NCBI GenBank assembly: GCA_947259295.1
Contig: CAMYMG010000099.1
Location: 1 to 64,000 of the forward strand
Length of the DNA stretch: 64,000 bases
Direction: 5' to 3'
From: an uncultured Rhizobiaceae bacterium
Lineage (GTDB): Bacteria; Pseudomonadota; Alphaproteobacteria; Rhizobiales; Rhizobiaceae
Position 1 is the stretch's first letter; each line of letters opens with the position of its first letter. This document shows, piece after piece, positions 1-8,918 of the stretch. The notes under the pieces are model-generated. The model made no database searches, was not told the origin of the DNA, and saw only the letters and a program-made list of their open reading frames with translations. The position numbers and the translations under genes were made by a program.

Positions 1-99
1 AATGTGAATCGCCCACACACGAGCCTCGATGGGCTCACCCCGCTTGAATACGCAACCCGATCCGTCAAGGATCACAACGTGAACAGGGCTAACTTATAG
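1..99 (+). CDS. IS3-family transposase OrfB, C-terminal 32 residues (partial)
   Basis: Reading frame 1 is open from the window edge to a TAG at 97-99. It encodes a tail containing RPHTSLDGLTPLEYATRS, the typical C-terminal signature of IS3-family OrfB (DDE) transposases, around and beyond the catalytic glutamate region. The rest of the gene lies outside the window, so whether the copy is intact cannot be judged. The stop is followed 26 bases later by what looks like the right terminal inverted repeat of the element. This is a recognition call from the conserved motif; the subgroup is not assigned. Confidence 0.8.
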   Translation, partial: NVNRPHTSLDGLTPLEYATRSVKDHNVNRANL

Positions 100-125
100 A
101 CGCGGACAAAACGGGGAGCACGTCA
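1..125 (+). mobile_element. Right end of an IS3-family insertion sequence
   Basis: The transposase tail is followed by a short non-coding segment ending in GGGGAGCACGTCA at 113-125. Its reverse complement, TGACGTGCTCCCCGTTTTGT, starts with TGA as IS3-family ends usually do. It resembles the sequence TGACGTCTTCCCCTGAATTG at 3638-3657, which precedes a decayed orfA-like start. The two therefore look like the right and left ends of related elements in the same orientation. Confidence 0.7.
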
Positions 126-178
126 GAGCGTTTCGTGTCCGAGTTTGTTTGTAGCCTCGAATCGAGGGAACAAGATTT

Positions 179-1291
179 TCATTCTGGCTTTCGACCCACG
201 AACTCGAAGCCTGCGGCTACGACTTCTTGTGCCGATTGCGGCAAGCCGGCTAGATTTAGCCAGACCTCCTCATCGGGATTTTCCCTTAGTTCCGGCGTCC
301 GCCAATACGACACGAGTTTTCCGACTGGCACGGCAAGGAGCTTGTTAGCTGCCTCTGCGGAAGTCCACCTCCGAAGAGCGGCCTCGCACTCTGAAGCTAG
401 CCAGGAAATGGCAAATCCGGCGTGGAAGTTTTCGGATACTCGTAGCCGTTCGGTCTCAAAGGATTCAAACCACTCCATCAATCCATATTTTGTACAGTTG
501 TAGAAGTGCCAAGGAGCCTCGTGTTGTGGTTGGATAAAGGCAGTGTGTATAAATACACGACCGCCTGGTGCTAAGACTCGCAGTATCTCCTGGGCAGCTC
601 GTTTCGGGTCACGATAATGTTCGAATGCGTTCATCGCGACAACCCCTTCGAAGACTCCATCCGCGAAGGGCAAGTTATGTGCATCCGCGATCACATCTGT
701 ATGTCGGAACAATGCCGCTTCAGCTTCAATGACATTGTCAATTCGCTGGGCGGAACCACCAGCACTTAAATGGAGAACGTTCCCGTCGACTGATCGGATG
801 AACTGCATCGCATCGGCAGGGATGCCGTGGCTTATGTGGTCGTCGTCCACGATTCGCGGATTTGGCAATCCAGGGTAAAGCACGGGTACGCCGTTTCGTA
901 TTGGCCAACGAGCTTTTCCGTCCTCGGAGAGCAGTTCCTGACCGGATTGCGACAGCATTCCACCTGTCGATGGGCAGCGCAGAAGTGGAAGGATCCTGGC
1001 CGTGCGACTGTCGCCTTTTTCATCTACTTCGGTTGGCTTAGGGCGAGTCGCGTCCGAAGATGAGACGACGGAGATCGAGGTTTGCGGCTTGCGAGTGAAC
1101 GCCGTGCGCACAATGCGGCCCGAATAGGCCGAAACGAATTGGGTCGCCTTTCGCATTAGGAAGATCATCCGCCATAGGGAGGAGGATTTTATGGCGTCAA
1201 GTTCCCGTTCGGCTTGCTCAAGTCGCGCTTCGACTCGCTCCCGCAGGGCCTTTTCCCGGTCGACCATGTCAACAGATGGCGCCAAGCTCAT
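179..1291 (-). CDS. Class I SAM-dependent methyltransferase of a surface-glycan cassette
   Basis: A 370-residue protein. Residues about 9-40 are charged and heptad-like (probable coiled coil) and run into SSSLWRM, a motif common in glycan-modifying enzymes of rhizobia. Residues 102-140 resemble a Trm112-like segment (LLRCPSTGG, RWPIRNGVPVLYPG). A methyltransferase-11-type core follows: a glycine-containing loop NVLHLSAGGS at 171-180, ADAHNLPFADGVFEGVVAMN at 202-221 and a post-core LAPGGRVFIHTAF. The start was placed at the ATG preceded by GGAGG 11 bases upstream; a longer frame to 1396 has no such site. It is the last gene of the minus-strand group with the RgpF-like gene, 83 bases behind it, so a glycan or glycan-lipid substrate is inferred. 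Base composition is less GC-rich than genes after 4200. Confidence 0.78.
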   Translation of the reverse strand: MSLAPSVDMVDREKALRERVEARLEQAERELDAIKSSSLWRMIFLMRKATQFVSAYSGRIVRTAFTRKPQTSISVVSSSDATRPKPTEVDEKGDSRTARILPLLRCPSTGGMLSQSGQELLSEDGKARWPIRNGVPVLYPGLPNPRIVDDDHISHGIPADAMQFIRSVDGNVLHLSAGGSAQRIDNVIEAEAALFRHTDVIADAHNLPFADGVFEGVVAMNAFEHYRDPKRAAQEILRVLAPGGRVFIHTAFIQPQHEAPWHFYNCTKYGLMEWFESFETERLRVSENFHAGFAISWLASECEAALRRWTSAEAANKLLAVPVGKLVSYWRTPELRENPDEEVWLNLAGLPQSAQEVVAAGFEFVGRKPE

Positions 1292-1374
1292 TTTGTTTCG
1301 GTCCTCCGAGATGCGCCCTAAGCAGAGGGCCGAAAGGGATCGTCTCGATCCGCAAATTCTTAGGCTGATGAAAA

Positions 1375-2646
1375 CTACACGGCAATATTGATGCACGACC
1401 TGTGAGGAACAGAGGATGTTGCCGCTTCGGTGGCTGACTTCGGGCGTTCGTCCTCAAATTCAACCAACCGGGCAGGGTGGTTCTGGTCAGGCCTCACTCG
1501 ATCCCTGCTAACCCCCTCCTTGAACATCGCCTCAGCCTCCAGCTTCATGGCCCAGCCGGCGTCGCCGAGCCGGTCGATGATCTCGAATGTCTTGCGGGAC
1601 GCTCTGGGGTCGAGCCTGATCGGCGATTTCTTCAGGAAGGAATAGGCCTGACGGTCGATCAGGTACTGGGGAATTGAATAGGCCATTCCCTGGCTCGCAA
1701 CAGCGGTTAGAATGATCTTCTCCAGCGTCCTGCGGTCGACGCCTTTCGTGTTTGCCTCGCCGATCAACTCTTCGATCTTGTCGTTGAGAATGACGTGTTC
1801 GGGAATGACGAGATCGTTGACGATCTCTTTGAGCCTGTCGCTGTCGAGGGCGTCGAGATCATGGTCGAGCCTGTCGATGGTGAACGCCGAACCATGGGAA
1901 TATCCCTGGCGTATGGCCCATTGGGTGAGGCCTATCTCGCCCCGGCGCACGGTTCGTGACTTCTGGTTGGACAGCCGGTAGCGGCGCCAGAAGCGAAGGA
2001 ACTTCGGGTCCCGGGCAATTCTCGATGAAAGGGAAAGCGCAAAGGAGCAGTAGTGGAAACTGTGGCGCGTGCTGTCATAGCGCCAGTCAAGCTCTCTGAA
2101 CCGGTCGATTTCCGGTGCGTCGATGCCATAGTTGCTGGCGGCCCCGACATAGTCCAGGCCGGCGGATTCCGCCAGGCTTAGCCAGTCTTGCGAACCGGGG
2201 AGGGGAAACCAGCAGGAGTCGTTGAGAAGCACCAGCCGCTCCAGCGCGGGCAGATCCCCCGCGATGCTGAGAACGCCTTCCCGGTAGCCGCCGAAATCAT
2301 AGCCGACATTCTCCCGTTCGATGATCCGGTAACTGAGTCCGGCAAGCCTTTTGCGATCTTTCTGCGATAGAAAGACATTGCAGACGGTCACTGGCGAGTA
2401 GCCGCGCGAAAGGATGTATCGCAAACTCTCGACATGCGTGTCCAGCAAGCCATGGCGCGGATAAATCAGGTAGATGGCTATCTTTGCGCTCTGCGGCACG
2501 TCGCCTTGCGTCCGGACCTGGCGCGGCCTCGAAATGCGATCGTGCCACCAGGTTGCAAACAGAAACTCTGTCAGCAGCCTCGGCGCGCTCGTGGCCTGCC
2601 GCAACAGCCGCAGCGCTTCACGCCGAAGCTTGCGCCGGCTGATCAT
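1375..2646 (-). CDS. RgpF-like (rhamnan synthesis F family) glycan biosynthesis protein
   Basis: A 423-residue protein with the hallmarks of the RgpF family, which contributes to rhamnose-containing cell-surface polysaccharides: KIAIYLIYPRHGLLDTHVES at 55-74, RENVGYDFGGYREG at 111-124 and LVLLNDSCWFPL at 138-149. The start is the ATG overlapping the stop of the upstream glycosyltransferase (ATGA at 2643-2646), which implies translational coupling. A longer upstream frame exists but only through the glycosyltransferase coding sequence. The C-terminal 100 residues are charged and less recognisable. Acceptor and sugar cannot be read from the sequence; rhamnan chemistry is a family inference only. 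Confidence 0.8.
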   Translation of the reverse strand: MISRRKLRREALRLLRQATSAPRLLTEFLFATWWHDRISRPRQVRTQGDVPQSAKIAIYLIYPRHGLLDTHVESLRYILSRGYSPVTVCNVFLSQKDRKRLAGLSYRIIERENVGYDFGGYREGVLSIAGDLPALERLVLLNDSCWFPLPGSQDWLSLAESAGLDYVGAASNYGIDAPEIDRFRELDWRYDSTRHSFHYCSFALSLSSRIARDPKFLRFWRRYRLSNQKSRTVRRGEIGLTQWAIRQGYSHGSAFTIDRLDHDLDALDSDRLKEIVNDLVIPEHVILNDKIEELIGEANTKGVDRRTLEKIILTAVASQGMAYSIPQYLIDRQAYSFLKKSPIRLDPRASRKTFEIIDRLGDAGWAMKLEAEAMFKEGVSRDRVRPDQNHPARLVEFEDERPKSATEAATSSVPHRSCINIAV

Positions 2647-3530
2647 GGTTGGGACCGACGGAGTTTTCCAAGCGTATCGGGCTGTTTGCCCGCCACCATC
2701 TCGAACAGCGTTCCGGACAGAAAGCCCACCTGCTTTGCCCATCTGACGGGAGACCAGAGCATTTCGGGGTTGAACATATGTCCGGCGGCGGATGCCACCC
2801 CCCGCGCCACGCCGTAAGGTATGCCGTGCTTGCGTGACGTGTAGGTCCTTGACCGACCCATCGACCATCCCTTTCGCCAGGCGATCGATGGAGTTCGCTT
2901 GGACCCCATTCCCTCCGAATGAACGATTGAGCTGCTAGGGAAATACATCAGTGCGCCGCCGGCGCGGCGGAGACGGATACTGAGGTCGTCGTCCTCGTGA
3001 AACAGAAATATGTTGTTGTCGAATCCACCGACCTTTAGAAACGCACTGCGCCTGACGCACAGCGCGGCACCACTCAGGACCATCACCCTGCAATCATCGA
3101 TAGGCTCGCGCGTCCACTCGTCTGCGCCAAGCAATACGCTTCGGCGTTTGAAGCGTGCCCGGCCACCTGTATCGACTATTCTGGGATTGGCGGCGACACA
3201 ATCGGGGTACTTCTCCAAGCCAGCCACCAGGCCTTCGAGTGCCCCATCGAGTAACTCGATATCTGGATTGGCAAACAGAATAAACTCCGACTTGGTGTTG
3301 GCAAGGCCGAGATTAGACGCAAAACCGAAGCCGCTGTTCACACTGTTCTTGATCAGCGACGCAGAGTAGTGATGTACAATCTCTTCTGTTTTCTCCACGT
3401 CGTTCGACGCGTTGTCCACAATAATGACCGGGCATAGACTCCTTACACTCGCCAGAAGCGTTTCCACGACACCAGAACTTTCATGCGTGACTGTCACGAT
3501 CGAAATTTTTTCGGCCAGAGAATCTCTCAT
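2643..3530 (-). CDS. Family 2 glycosyltransferase (rhamnosyltransferase-like)
   Basis: A 295-residue GT-A glycosyltransferase. Visible motifs: IVTVTHESSG at 11-20, nucleotide-binding VDNASND at 38-44, NSGFGFASNLGLAN around 65-78, the DXD-like FANPDIEL at 86-93, and FHEDDDLSIRLRRAGG at 177-192, as in WbbL-like GT2 enzymes that add sugars from nucleotide donors to O-antigen or capsule chains. No membrane segment is evident, so a cytoplasmic or membrane-peripheral location is expected. It is first in a minus-strand group with the RgpF-like gene (4-base overlap) and the methyltransferase. About 110 bases upstream lies a decayed IS3-family left end. Confidence 0.85.
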   Translation of the reverse strand: MRDSLAEKISIVTVTHESSGVVETLLASVRSLCPVIIVDNASNDVEKTEEIVHHYSASLIKNSVNSGFGFASNLGLANTKSEFILFANPDIELLDGALEGLVAGLEKYPDCVAANPRIVDTGGRARFKRRSVLLGADEWTREPIDDCRVMVLSGAALCVRRSAFLKVGGFDNNIFLFHEDDDLSIRLRRAGGALMYFPSSSIVHSEGMGSKRTPSIAWRKGWSMGRSRTYTSRKHGIPYGVARGVASAAGHMFNPEMLWSPVRWAKQVGFLSGTLFEMVAGKQPDTLGKLRRSQP

Positions 3531-3987
3531 CGCTAGAGTGGCTTTCTCAGAATGCTGGCTAGGTGTAAACGATAGGAACCGAATTGGGGCCTATACTTTA
3601 GCCTGTCAAGGCATCGGACCCGCTCGTGCCGCGGAACTGACGTCTTCCCCTGAATTGTGCTCGTTTTGAGGTTGGCCTGTTCATCAACCGAGGAGACAGG
3701 CAATGAAGCGATCGCCATTTTCTGCCGACGGAAATGTCGCGTTCCTGGTCGAGTTGCCAGGCGCGCAACGAGTGCGCGTCAGTAGGAGATCGGTCCTCTG
3801 AGAGCCTGGTGTTCGACCTAGTTCCTTCGCAATCCCATCCGCCCGTGCTCCGTCGGCCCAAGGCGGCTGGACACCAGCTCTGGGCATCAGTTGTGGGCAC
3901 CACTTGTGAAAGGCCGTTTCGGCACGGAAACGGGGCGTTTCCGGAGGACCGGAATTCCGCAGGTTTCAAGGATTTCTGGAAGCAATT
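3531..3987. other. Gene-poor stretch between glycan cassette and tRNA-Gln
   Basis: Apart from the IS relic at 3638-3801, no convincing gene is visible. A minus-strand open frame covers most of it but also runs through the tRNA, so it is spurious. The segment carries two mutually exclusive hairpins: CCGTTTC (3914-3920) with GAAACGG (3927-3933), and CGGAAACG (3925-3932) with CGTTTCCG (3936-3943). They sit downstream of the minus-strand tRNA and could act in its 3' processing or termination, although no T-run follows. Confidence 0.45.
3638..3801 (+). mobile_element. Decayed left end of an IS3-family element with truncated orfA
   Basis: TGACGTCTTCCCC at 3638-3650 matches the reverse complement of the IS end at 113-125 (TGACGTGCTCCCC). 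About 50 bases on there is a ribosome-binding site (GAGGAGA at 3690-3696 region) and an ATG at 3703 that begins MKRSPFSADGNVAFLVE. This resembles the MKRSRFS-type start of IS3-family OrfA, but the frame stops after 32 codons (TGA 3799-3801) and resemblance fades. No matching right end is visible before the tRNA. I read this as a relic, in the same orientation as the element at 1-125. Confidence 0.6.
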
Positions 3988-4061
3988 TGGCTGGGGAACC
4001 TGGATTCGAACCAGGACTAACGGAGTCAGAGTCCGTGGGTCTACCGTTAACCTATTCCCCA
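3988..4061 (-). tRNA. tRNA-Gln (anticodon CUG), CCA encoded
   Basis: On the minus strand the sequence folds as a cloverleaf. The acceptor stem is TGGGGAA/TTCCCCA, followed by discriminator G and an encoded CCA (3988-3990). The anticodon stem ACGGA/TCCGT encloses loop CTCTGAC, giving anticodon CTG (reads CAG, Gln). The T arm is CCTGG-TTCGAAT-CCAGG. It sits at the edge of the low-GC accessory segment, a common place for island boundaries. No repeated copy of its 3' end was seen in the window. Confidence 0.95.
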
Positions 4062-4199
4062 GCAGCGCTCGTCTGTGTCGGCACACGAGCGGCTGTGTCC
4101 AGTTTGGCTGCGTTGTAGCCATGACGGACGAATAGTCAAGCCCGATGGCGCGATTGAGGCGGGTCGGCGTGGCGCGCGCCCCTGAAGCCCGCCGGCGCC

Positions 4200-5126
4200 T
4201 CAGTGTTTGCCGTACTGCGCCTTCTCGAAAGCTGCCACGACGCCGAGTGCGGCGATCAGCGGAATGATCAGGTAAAACAGCCGGAAGACCAGCAGTGCCG
4301 CCAGCACGGAGACCGGATCGATATCGGGCATGCCGCCCAGAAACACCACTTCCAGCACGCCGATCCCGCCAGGCGCGTGCGAGATCTGCGCCGCCGAGAA
4401 GGATATGACGAATATGCCGAGCACCGCCAGATAGCCCGGGTTGCCGGTGGCCGGCAGAGCAAAATAGATGATCGCTGCGGCGGCGAGCAGTTCGAGCGGT
4501 CCGACGAGCAACTGGCGGGCGACCAGCGGCAGGGACGGATAGTGGAGTTGAAAACTGCCCAGTCTGAGCGGCCGCAGGCCGAGCCAGCTACCGAGCACGT
4601 AGAGCGCGACGAAGAGAAGGCCCGCCGCACCGGCCGCGCGCGACACGGCCGGCCCCGCGAAATCGGCAAAGCGTCCGAGCAAATCCGGCGACAAGAGCAG
4701 CACCGCGCTCACCACCAATATCGTCGCCAGCACGAAGGTGAACCAGCAGAAGGCGACGAGCACGCCGACTTCCTGCGCCGACAATCCCCTTGTCTCATAG
4801 GCCCGGTAGCGGATCACCGCCCCGGAAAGCACGGATCCGCCGAGATTGTGCGACAGCGCGTAGGTGGTGAAGGAGCAGAGCGCGACAAAGACCCAAGAAA
4901 CCCGCTTGCCGAGATGCGAAAGCGCCATCTGGTCGTAGTCGGCAAGCGCAAGATAGGCGATCAGCGAACTCAGGCCCGACATGATCCAGGCACGCGGAGG
5001 AATGGCGGCAAGGCCATCCCAGACATCGTCGAGCGATATGCCGCGCAATTCGTTGAGCAGCAGCCAGATCGAAAACGCGACCGCCGACAGGCCGATCACC
5101 GGCCAGAAGAATCTCCTGAGCTTCAT
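4200..5126 (-). CDS. Lysylphosphatidylglycerol synthase-type flippase-domain membrane protein (UPF0104/YbhN-like)
   Basis: A 308-residue polytopic membrane protein with about eight hydrophobic segments, starting MKLRRFFWPVIGLSAVAFS. The conserved block SFSAAQISHAPGGIGVLE near residue 250 is the signature of the lysylphosphatidylglycerol synthase transmembrane family (PF03706). The cytosolic aminoacyl-transferase domain of full MprF is absent, so the protein matches the stand-alone TM form, whose substrate is unknown in most bacteria; lipid or glycolipid translocation is only an inference. The internal ATG at 5126 was preferred because the 25 preceding residues are Cys/Arg-rich and not membrane-like. 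It stands alone between tRNA-Gln and the divergent ppx. Confidence 0.8.
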   Translation of the reverse strand: MKLRRFFWPVIGLSAVAFSIWLLLNELRGISLDDVWDGLAAIPPRAWIMSGLSSLIAYLALADYDQMALSHLGKRVSWVFVALCSFTTYALSHNLGGSVLSGAVIRYRAYETRGLSAQEVGVLVAFCWFTFVLATILVVSAVLLLSPDLLGRFADFAGPAVSRAAGAAGLLFVALYVLGSWLGLRPLRLGSFQLHYPSLPLVARQLLVGPLELLAAAAIIYFALPATGNPGYLAVLGIFVISFSAAQISHAPGGIGVLEVVFLGGMPDIDPVSVLAALLVFRLFYLIIPLIAALGVVAAFEKAQYGKH

Positions 5127-5364
5127 GTGCTGCTGTTCATCGCCGCCGCAACAAGTGGGAACCCGAGCCCTAGCATGCCCCGCGCGGCAGCATTGCGTCA
5201 TTCGCCTTGCAGTTCAACCATTTGCCGGGGTTACGCCGGGTCGCCGCGAATTAGCGCGCTCGGCCCTTGGTGATCGTGATGCTCGCTGCTATCCTGTCGC
5301 CAACTGAAAATCGAATAGCGCAGGCTGCGTCCGTTCTGGTTCGCGCGGCGCAGAGGGCATCAAG

Positions 5365-6708
5365 GTGGAAGACCGCGACACTGGCGCGGGCGCGCCGGAA
5401 GCGGGTGAGTCTGGAAGTTTCATGGTGCCGGCACCCGGTGCCGAAGCTTCCGCAGCGGGTCGGACGGGGCAGGCCCCGTCCACGCAGGGACCGGCAGGCG
5501 GACTGAACCCGAAGCAGAAGTCAAAGCGTCGGCGCAAGCGCAAGCGCGGCCGAAAGGTTTTTGCGCGCGACGCAGTGGCCAATCCGGCCGGCGAAGGCAT
5601 GCCTGCCGCTCCGGCGCCGGTCCCCGATATCGGCGTCGAGATTGCAACGGCACCACCCGCCGTGGGTGGCACGCGCGAGTCGCGCTGGCCGCCGAACCAG
5701 GACCTCCCGGTTTTCGCGGCACTTGATCTCGGCACCAACAATTGCCGCCTTCTGGTCGCCGTTCCCGGCCGTCCGGGCCAGTTTCGCGTCATCGACGCCT
5801 TTTCCCGCATCGTGAGGCTGGGGGAGGGGCTCTCGGCCAGCGGCAGGCTGTCCGAGGCGGCGATGGACCGCGCCATCGAGGCCCTCAAGATCTGCGGCGA
5901 CAAGCTGCGCAACCGCGCGGTGGAAAAGTTCCGGCTGATCGCCACGGAGGCCTGCCGTTCCGCCGAAAACGGCAGCGCGTTTCTCGAGCGGGTCCAGGCC
6001 GAGGCCGGGCTCACCCTCGAAATCATCGACCGCCAGACCGAGGCACGACTGGCGGTTTCCGGTTGCGGCTCGCTGGTCGAGCGTGACACCGACGGCGTGG
6101 TGCTGTTCGACATTGGCGGCGGCTCGTCCGAGATCGCGCTGATCGACGTCAGGGGCCACCGTTCGCCGCGGCTTGCCAGCCACATTGTCGCCTGGACGTC
6201 GCTGCCGGTCGGCGTGGTGTCGCTTGCCGAGCGCTTCGGCGGCCGCGACGTAACCCCCGAAACCTTCAAGGCGATGGTCGACTGTGTCAGGGAGATGCTG
6301 GAGAAGTTCGAGGGCCGCAGCCGGCTCGATCATCTGGTGCAGGGCGGAAAATTCCATCTTCTCGGCACCTCCGGCACGGTGACGACGCTGGCCGGCGTGC
6401 ATCTCGGGCTCGAGCGCTACGACCGGCGCCGGGTCGACGGCCTGTGGATGGACCGTGCGAGTGTCGACCGCATGGTCGAAAAGCTGCTTGGGTGGGATTT
6501 CGAGGCTCGGGTCGGCAACGCCTGCATCGGCGCCGACCGGGCCGATCTGGTGCTGGCCGGCTGCGCCATTCTCGAAGCCATCCGCGATGTCTGGCCTTCG
6601 GAGCGCGTACGCGTTGCCGACCGCGGCCTGCGCGAGGGCATTCTCTCCGAATTGATGGGCGACGCCGGCGTCTGGCGGCGCAACTGGCGGAACAGGCAGC
6701 GGTCATGA
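5365..6708 (+). CDS. ppx: Exopolyphosphatase / pppGpp phosphohydrolase family (Ppx/GppA)
   Basis: Cytoplasmic enzyme of the sugar kinase/Hsp70 fold that degrades polyphosphate and/or the guanosine pentaphosphate alarmone. The catalytic domain starts near residue 116 with [16 protein letters not shown]; the second phosphate loop is FDIGGGSSE at 248-256 and [13 protein letters not shown] lies further on. It is 447 residues, with a 115-residue low-complexity N-terminal extension containing a strongly basic patch [13 protein letters not shown] at 52-64, which most family members lack. GTG start at 5365 with an AGAGGG site about 7 bases upstream. Its TGA overlaps the rlmE start (ATGA, 6705-6708), so the two are translationally coupled. 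Ppx versus GppA specificity cannot be settled here. Confidence 0.88.
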   Translation: MEDRDTGAGAPEAGESGSFMVPAPGAEASAAGRTGQAPSTQGPAGGLNPKQKSKRRRKRKRGRKVFARDAVANPAGEGMPAAPAPVPDIGVEIATAPPAVGGTRESRWPPNQDLPVFAALDLGTNNCRLLVAVPGRPGQFRVIDAFSRIVRLGEGLSASGRLSEAAMDRAIEALKICGDKLRNRAVEKFRLIATEACRSAENGSAFLERVQAEAGLTLEIIDRQTEARLAVSGCGSLVERDTDGVVLFDIGGGSSEIALIDVRGHRSPRLASHIVAWTSLPVGVVSLAERFGGRDVTPETFKAMVDCVREMLEKFEGRSRLDHLVQGGKFHLLGTSGTVTTLAGVHLGLERYDRRRVDGLWMDRASVDRMVEKLLGWDFEARVGNACIGADRADLVLAGCAILEAIRDVWPSERVRVADRGLREGILSELMGDAGVWRRNWRNRQRS

Positions 6709-7403
6709 CCACGAAGAAGCCGGTAAAGCCGGGGGCGACGCGGGTTCTCAGGACCCGCATCAAGAAGAAGCGCGGACTGAAGGAATCCTCGCGGCGCTGG
6801 CTCGAGCGCCACATGAATGACCCCTATGTCCAGCGCTCGAAGGCCGACGGCTATCGCTCGCGCGCCGCCTACAAGCTGATCGAGATAGACGATCGCTACA
6901 AGCTGCTGAAACCCGGCATGAAGGTCATCGACCTCGGCGCCGCCCCCGGCGGCTGGTGCCAGGTCGCAGCCGCGCGCACGAAGTCGGCGCCGGAACATCC
7001 GCATGTCGTCGGCATCGACTATCTCGGCATGGACCATGTGCCGGGCGCCGAGGTGCTGGAGATGGATTTTCTCGACGACGCGGCACCCGCGCGGCTGGTC
7101 GAGGTTCTGGGCGGCGAGCCCGACATCGTCCTGTCGGACATGGCGGCACCCACCACCGGCCATCGCCGCACCGACCACATCCGCACCGAGCACCTTTGCG
7201 AAGTTGCCGCGGACTTTGCGATCTCGGTGCTGAAGCCGGGCGGCCATTTCCTGTCCAAGACGTTCCAGGGCGGCACGGAGCACGCGCTGCTCGACCTCTT
7301 GAAGAGGAACTTCCGCTCGGTCCACCACGTCAAGCCACCGGCATCACGCGGCGAGTCGGTCGAACTCTACCTGCTGGCGAAGGACTTCAAGGGCAGGCAG
7401 TGA
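6705..7403 (+). CDS. rlmE: 23S rRNA (uridine-2'-O)-methyltransferase RlmE (FtsJ)
   Basis: A 232-residue SAM-dependent enzyme that 2'-O-methylates U2552 of 23S rRNA in the A-loop. Visible: a basic N terminus ([20 protein letters not shown]), [11 protein letters not shown] with the first catalytic Lys, the SAM motif [15 protein letters not shown], the catalytic Asp in [16 protein letters not shown], the catalytic Lys in FLSKTFQGG and the Glu in [14 protein letters not shown], i.e. the complete K-D-K-E tetrad of the family. The start codon overlaps the ppx stop by four bases. The next gene is convergent and only three bases away. Confidence 0.95.
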   Translation: MTTKKPVKPGATRVLRTRIKKKRGLKESSRRWLERHMNDPYVQRSKADGYRSRAAYKLIEIDDRYKLLKPGMKVIDLGAAPGGWCQVAAARTKSAPEHPHVVGIDYLGMDHVPGAEVLEMDFLDDAAPARLVEVLGGEPDIVLSDMAAPTTGHRRTDHIRTEHLCEVAADFAISVLKPGGHFLSKTFQGGTEHALLDLLKRNFRSVHHVKPPASRGESVELYLLAKDFKGRQ

Positions 7404-7406
7404 CCG

Positions 7407-8918
7407 TCAGGCCAGAGGCGCGGGATCCTCGCCGGCCGGCAGCCGAACACGATGGCCCGACACCGATTTGCCGGCGTCGGATTGCATCCTCAGGAACGGA
7501 AACATCGAAATCGCCGTAATGGCGCCGACGGTGAGGAAGGCGAAGGCAAAGCTGTCGGCGCCGACAGGCTCGCCCGTGAAATAGGTCGTGCCCTCAAGCA
7601 ATCCGCCGCCGACGGCCACGCCGATGGCGACGCTGATCTGCTGCGAGGCAGCCGAGATGGCGGTCGCCTGGCTGGCCTCGGACGCGTCGATGTCGGCGAA
7701 CACCAGCGCATTGGCCGACGTGAAGAAAAGCGAGCGCAGGAAGCCGGAGCCGACCAGCACGGCGATGATGATGACGTGCGGGGTATGCGGCGTGAAGAGG
7801 GCGCTTGCCGCGACGAAAATTCCGCCAAGCAGTGCACTTGTGGCCAGCACCGTGCGGAAGCCGCCGACGCGCAGGGTGAAGGAGGCGAGAAACTTCATCG
7901 CGATTGCCCCCAGTGCCGACGCGAATGTCAGCATGCCCGACTGGAATGGCGTCATGCCGAAACCCAGCTGGAAGAGCAGCGGCAGCAGGAATGGCGTTGC
8001 CCCGCTGCCGATGCGGAACAGTGAGCCGCCACCGACGGCGGCGCGAAACACCGGGTTCCGGAACAGACGGAAGTCGAGGATCGGGTCGGGCGTCGTTCTT
8101 GCATGGCGCAGGTAAAGGAGCCCCGCAGCTACGCCGATGACAAGCACGATGCCGCCGACGATCGGCGGCAGGGCCGGCAGGCTGACGACCGACAGGCCGA
8201 ACACGACGCCCGACGCGGCGGTGCCTGAAAGCAGGAAGCCTTTGGTATCGAGGCGCTTTGCGTGCGCGGGCTCGATCTCCGGCAGATATCGCCCGGCGAG
8301 CCAGATTCCGGCAAAGCCGATCGGCACGTTGATGAGGAAAATCCAGTGCCAGCTTACGAAGGTGGTGATGAAGCCGCCGATCGGTGGTCCGACCAGCGGC
8401 CCGATCAGTCCGGGGATGGTCAGCCAGGCCATTGCGGAGACGAGGTCGCGCTTGTCGGTCGCACGCACCAGCACCAGCCGCGCCACCGGCGTCATCATGG
8501 CGCCGCCCATGCCCTGCAGGAACCGCGCGAGCACGAACTCGAGCAAGGCGCCGGATGACGCGCAGGCGACCGAACCGACGACAAAGACGGCGATGGCCAC
8601 GCGAAACACCAGCTTCGCCCCGTAGCGGTCGGCGACCCACGCACTGACAGGGATGAAGATGGCAAGCGCCACGAGATAGGCGGTCAGCGCCAGCTTTAGC
8701 GCGATCGGCGAGGTCCCCACATCGGTGGCGATCGCCGGCAGCGATGTGGCGATCACCGTCGAATCCATGTTCTCCATGAACAGAGCAACCGCGAGAATCA
8801 GCGGGACGGTTCGTTTCAAGGCGTTTCCCGGGGTGTCATTCGGAAGACCGGCTGCTTCTGTCGCGGCCTGATCAGCCGTTAGCACGAGCGGTCCGCGGTT
8901 GTCGCAGGGTTTTAGCAC
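7407..8918 (-). CDS. MFS multidrug exporter, DHA2 (14-TM) type
   Basis: A 503-residue major-facilitator protein with about 14 hydrophobic helices. Motifs typical of the DHA2/EmrB drug:H+ antiporters are visible: [18 protein letters not shown] in TM1, [16 protein letters not shown] (motif A), [20 protein letters not shown] (motif B), and [15 protein letters not shown] (motif C). It is inner membrane, probably exporting hydrophobic compounds, but the substrate is unknown. There is no adjacent membrane-fusion gene or regulator, so it appears monocistronic; it is convergent with rlmE and divergent from guaB. The first 30 residues are not membrane-like and a later start cannot be excluded. Confidence 0.85.
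   Translation of the reverse strand: MLKPCDNRGPLVLTADQAATEAAGLPNDTPGNALKRTVPLILAVALFMENMDSTVIATSLPAIATDVGTSPIALKLALTAYLVALAIFIPVSAWVADRYGAKLVFRVAIAVFVVGSVACASSGALLEFVLARFLQGMGGAMMTPVARLVLVRATDKRDLVSAMAWLTIPGLIGPLVGPPIGGFITTFVSWHWIFLINVPIGFAGIWLAGRYLPEIEPAHAKRLDTKGFLLSGTAASGVVFGLSVVSLPALPPIVGGIVLVIGVAAGLLYLRHARTTPDPILDFRLFRNPVFRAAVGGGSLFRIGSGATPFLLPLLFQLGFGMTPFQSGMLTFASALGAIAMKFLASFTLRVGGFRTVLATSALLGGIFVAASALFTPHTPHVIIIAVLVGSGFLRSLFFTSANALVFADIDASEASQATAISAASQQISVAIGVAVGGGLLEGTTYFTGEPVGADSFAFAFLTVGAITAISMFPFLRMQSDAGKSVSGHRVRLPAGEDPAPLA

Noticed and set aside
3988-4061. tRNA-Gln as an integrase attachment site
   Set aside because: No repeated 3' tRNA segment and no integrase gene were seen in the window, so only an IS-related origin of the island is supported.
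3598-4122. Minus-strand open frame of 174 codons across the tRNA region
   Set aside because: It runs through tRNA-Gln and the IS relic, and its composition is not protein-like.
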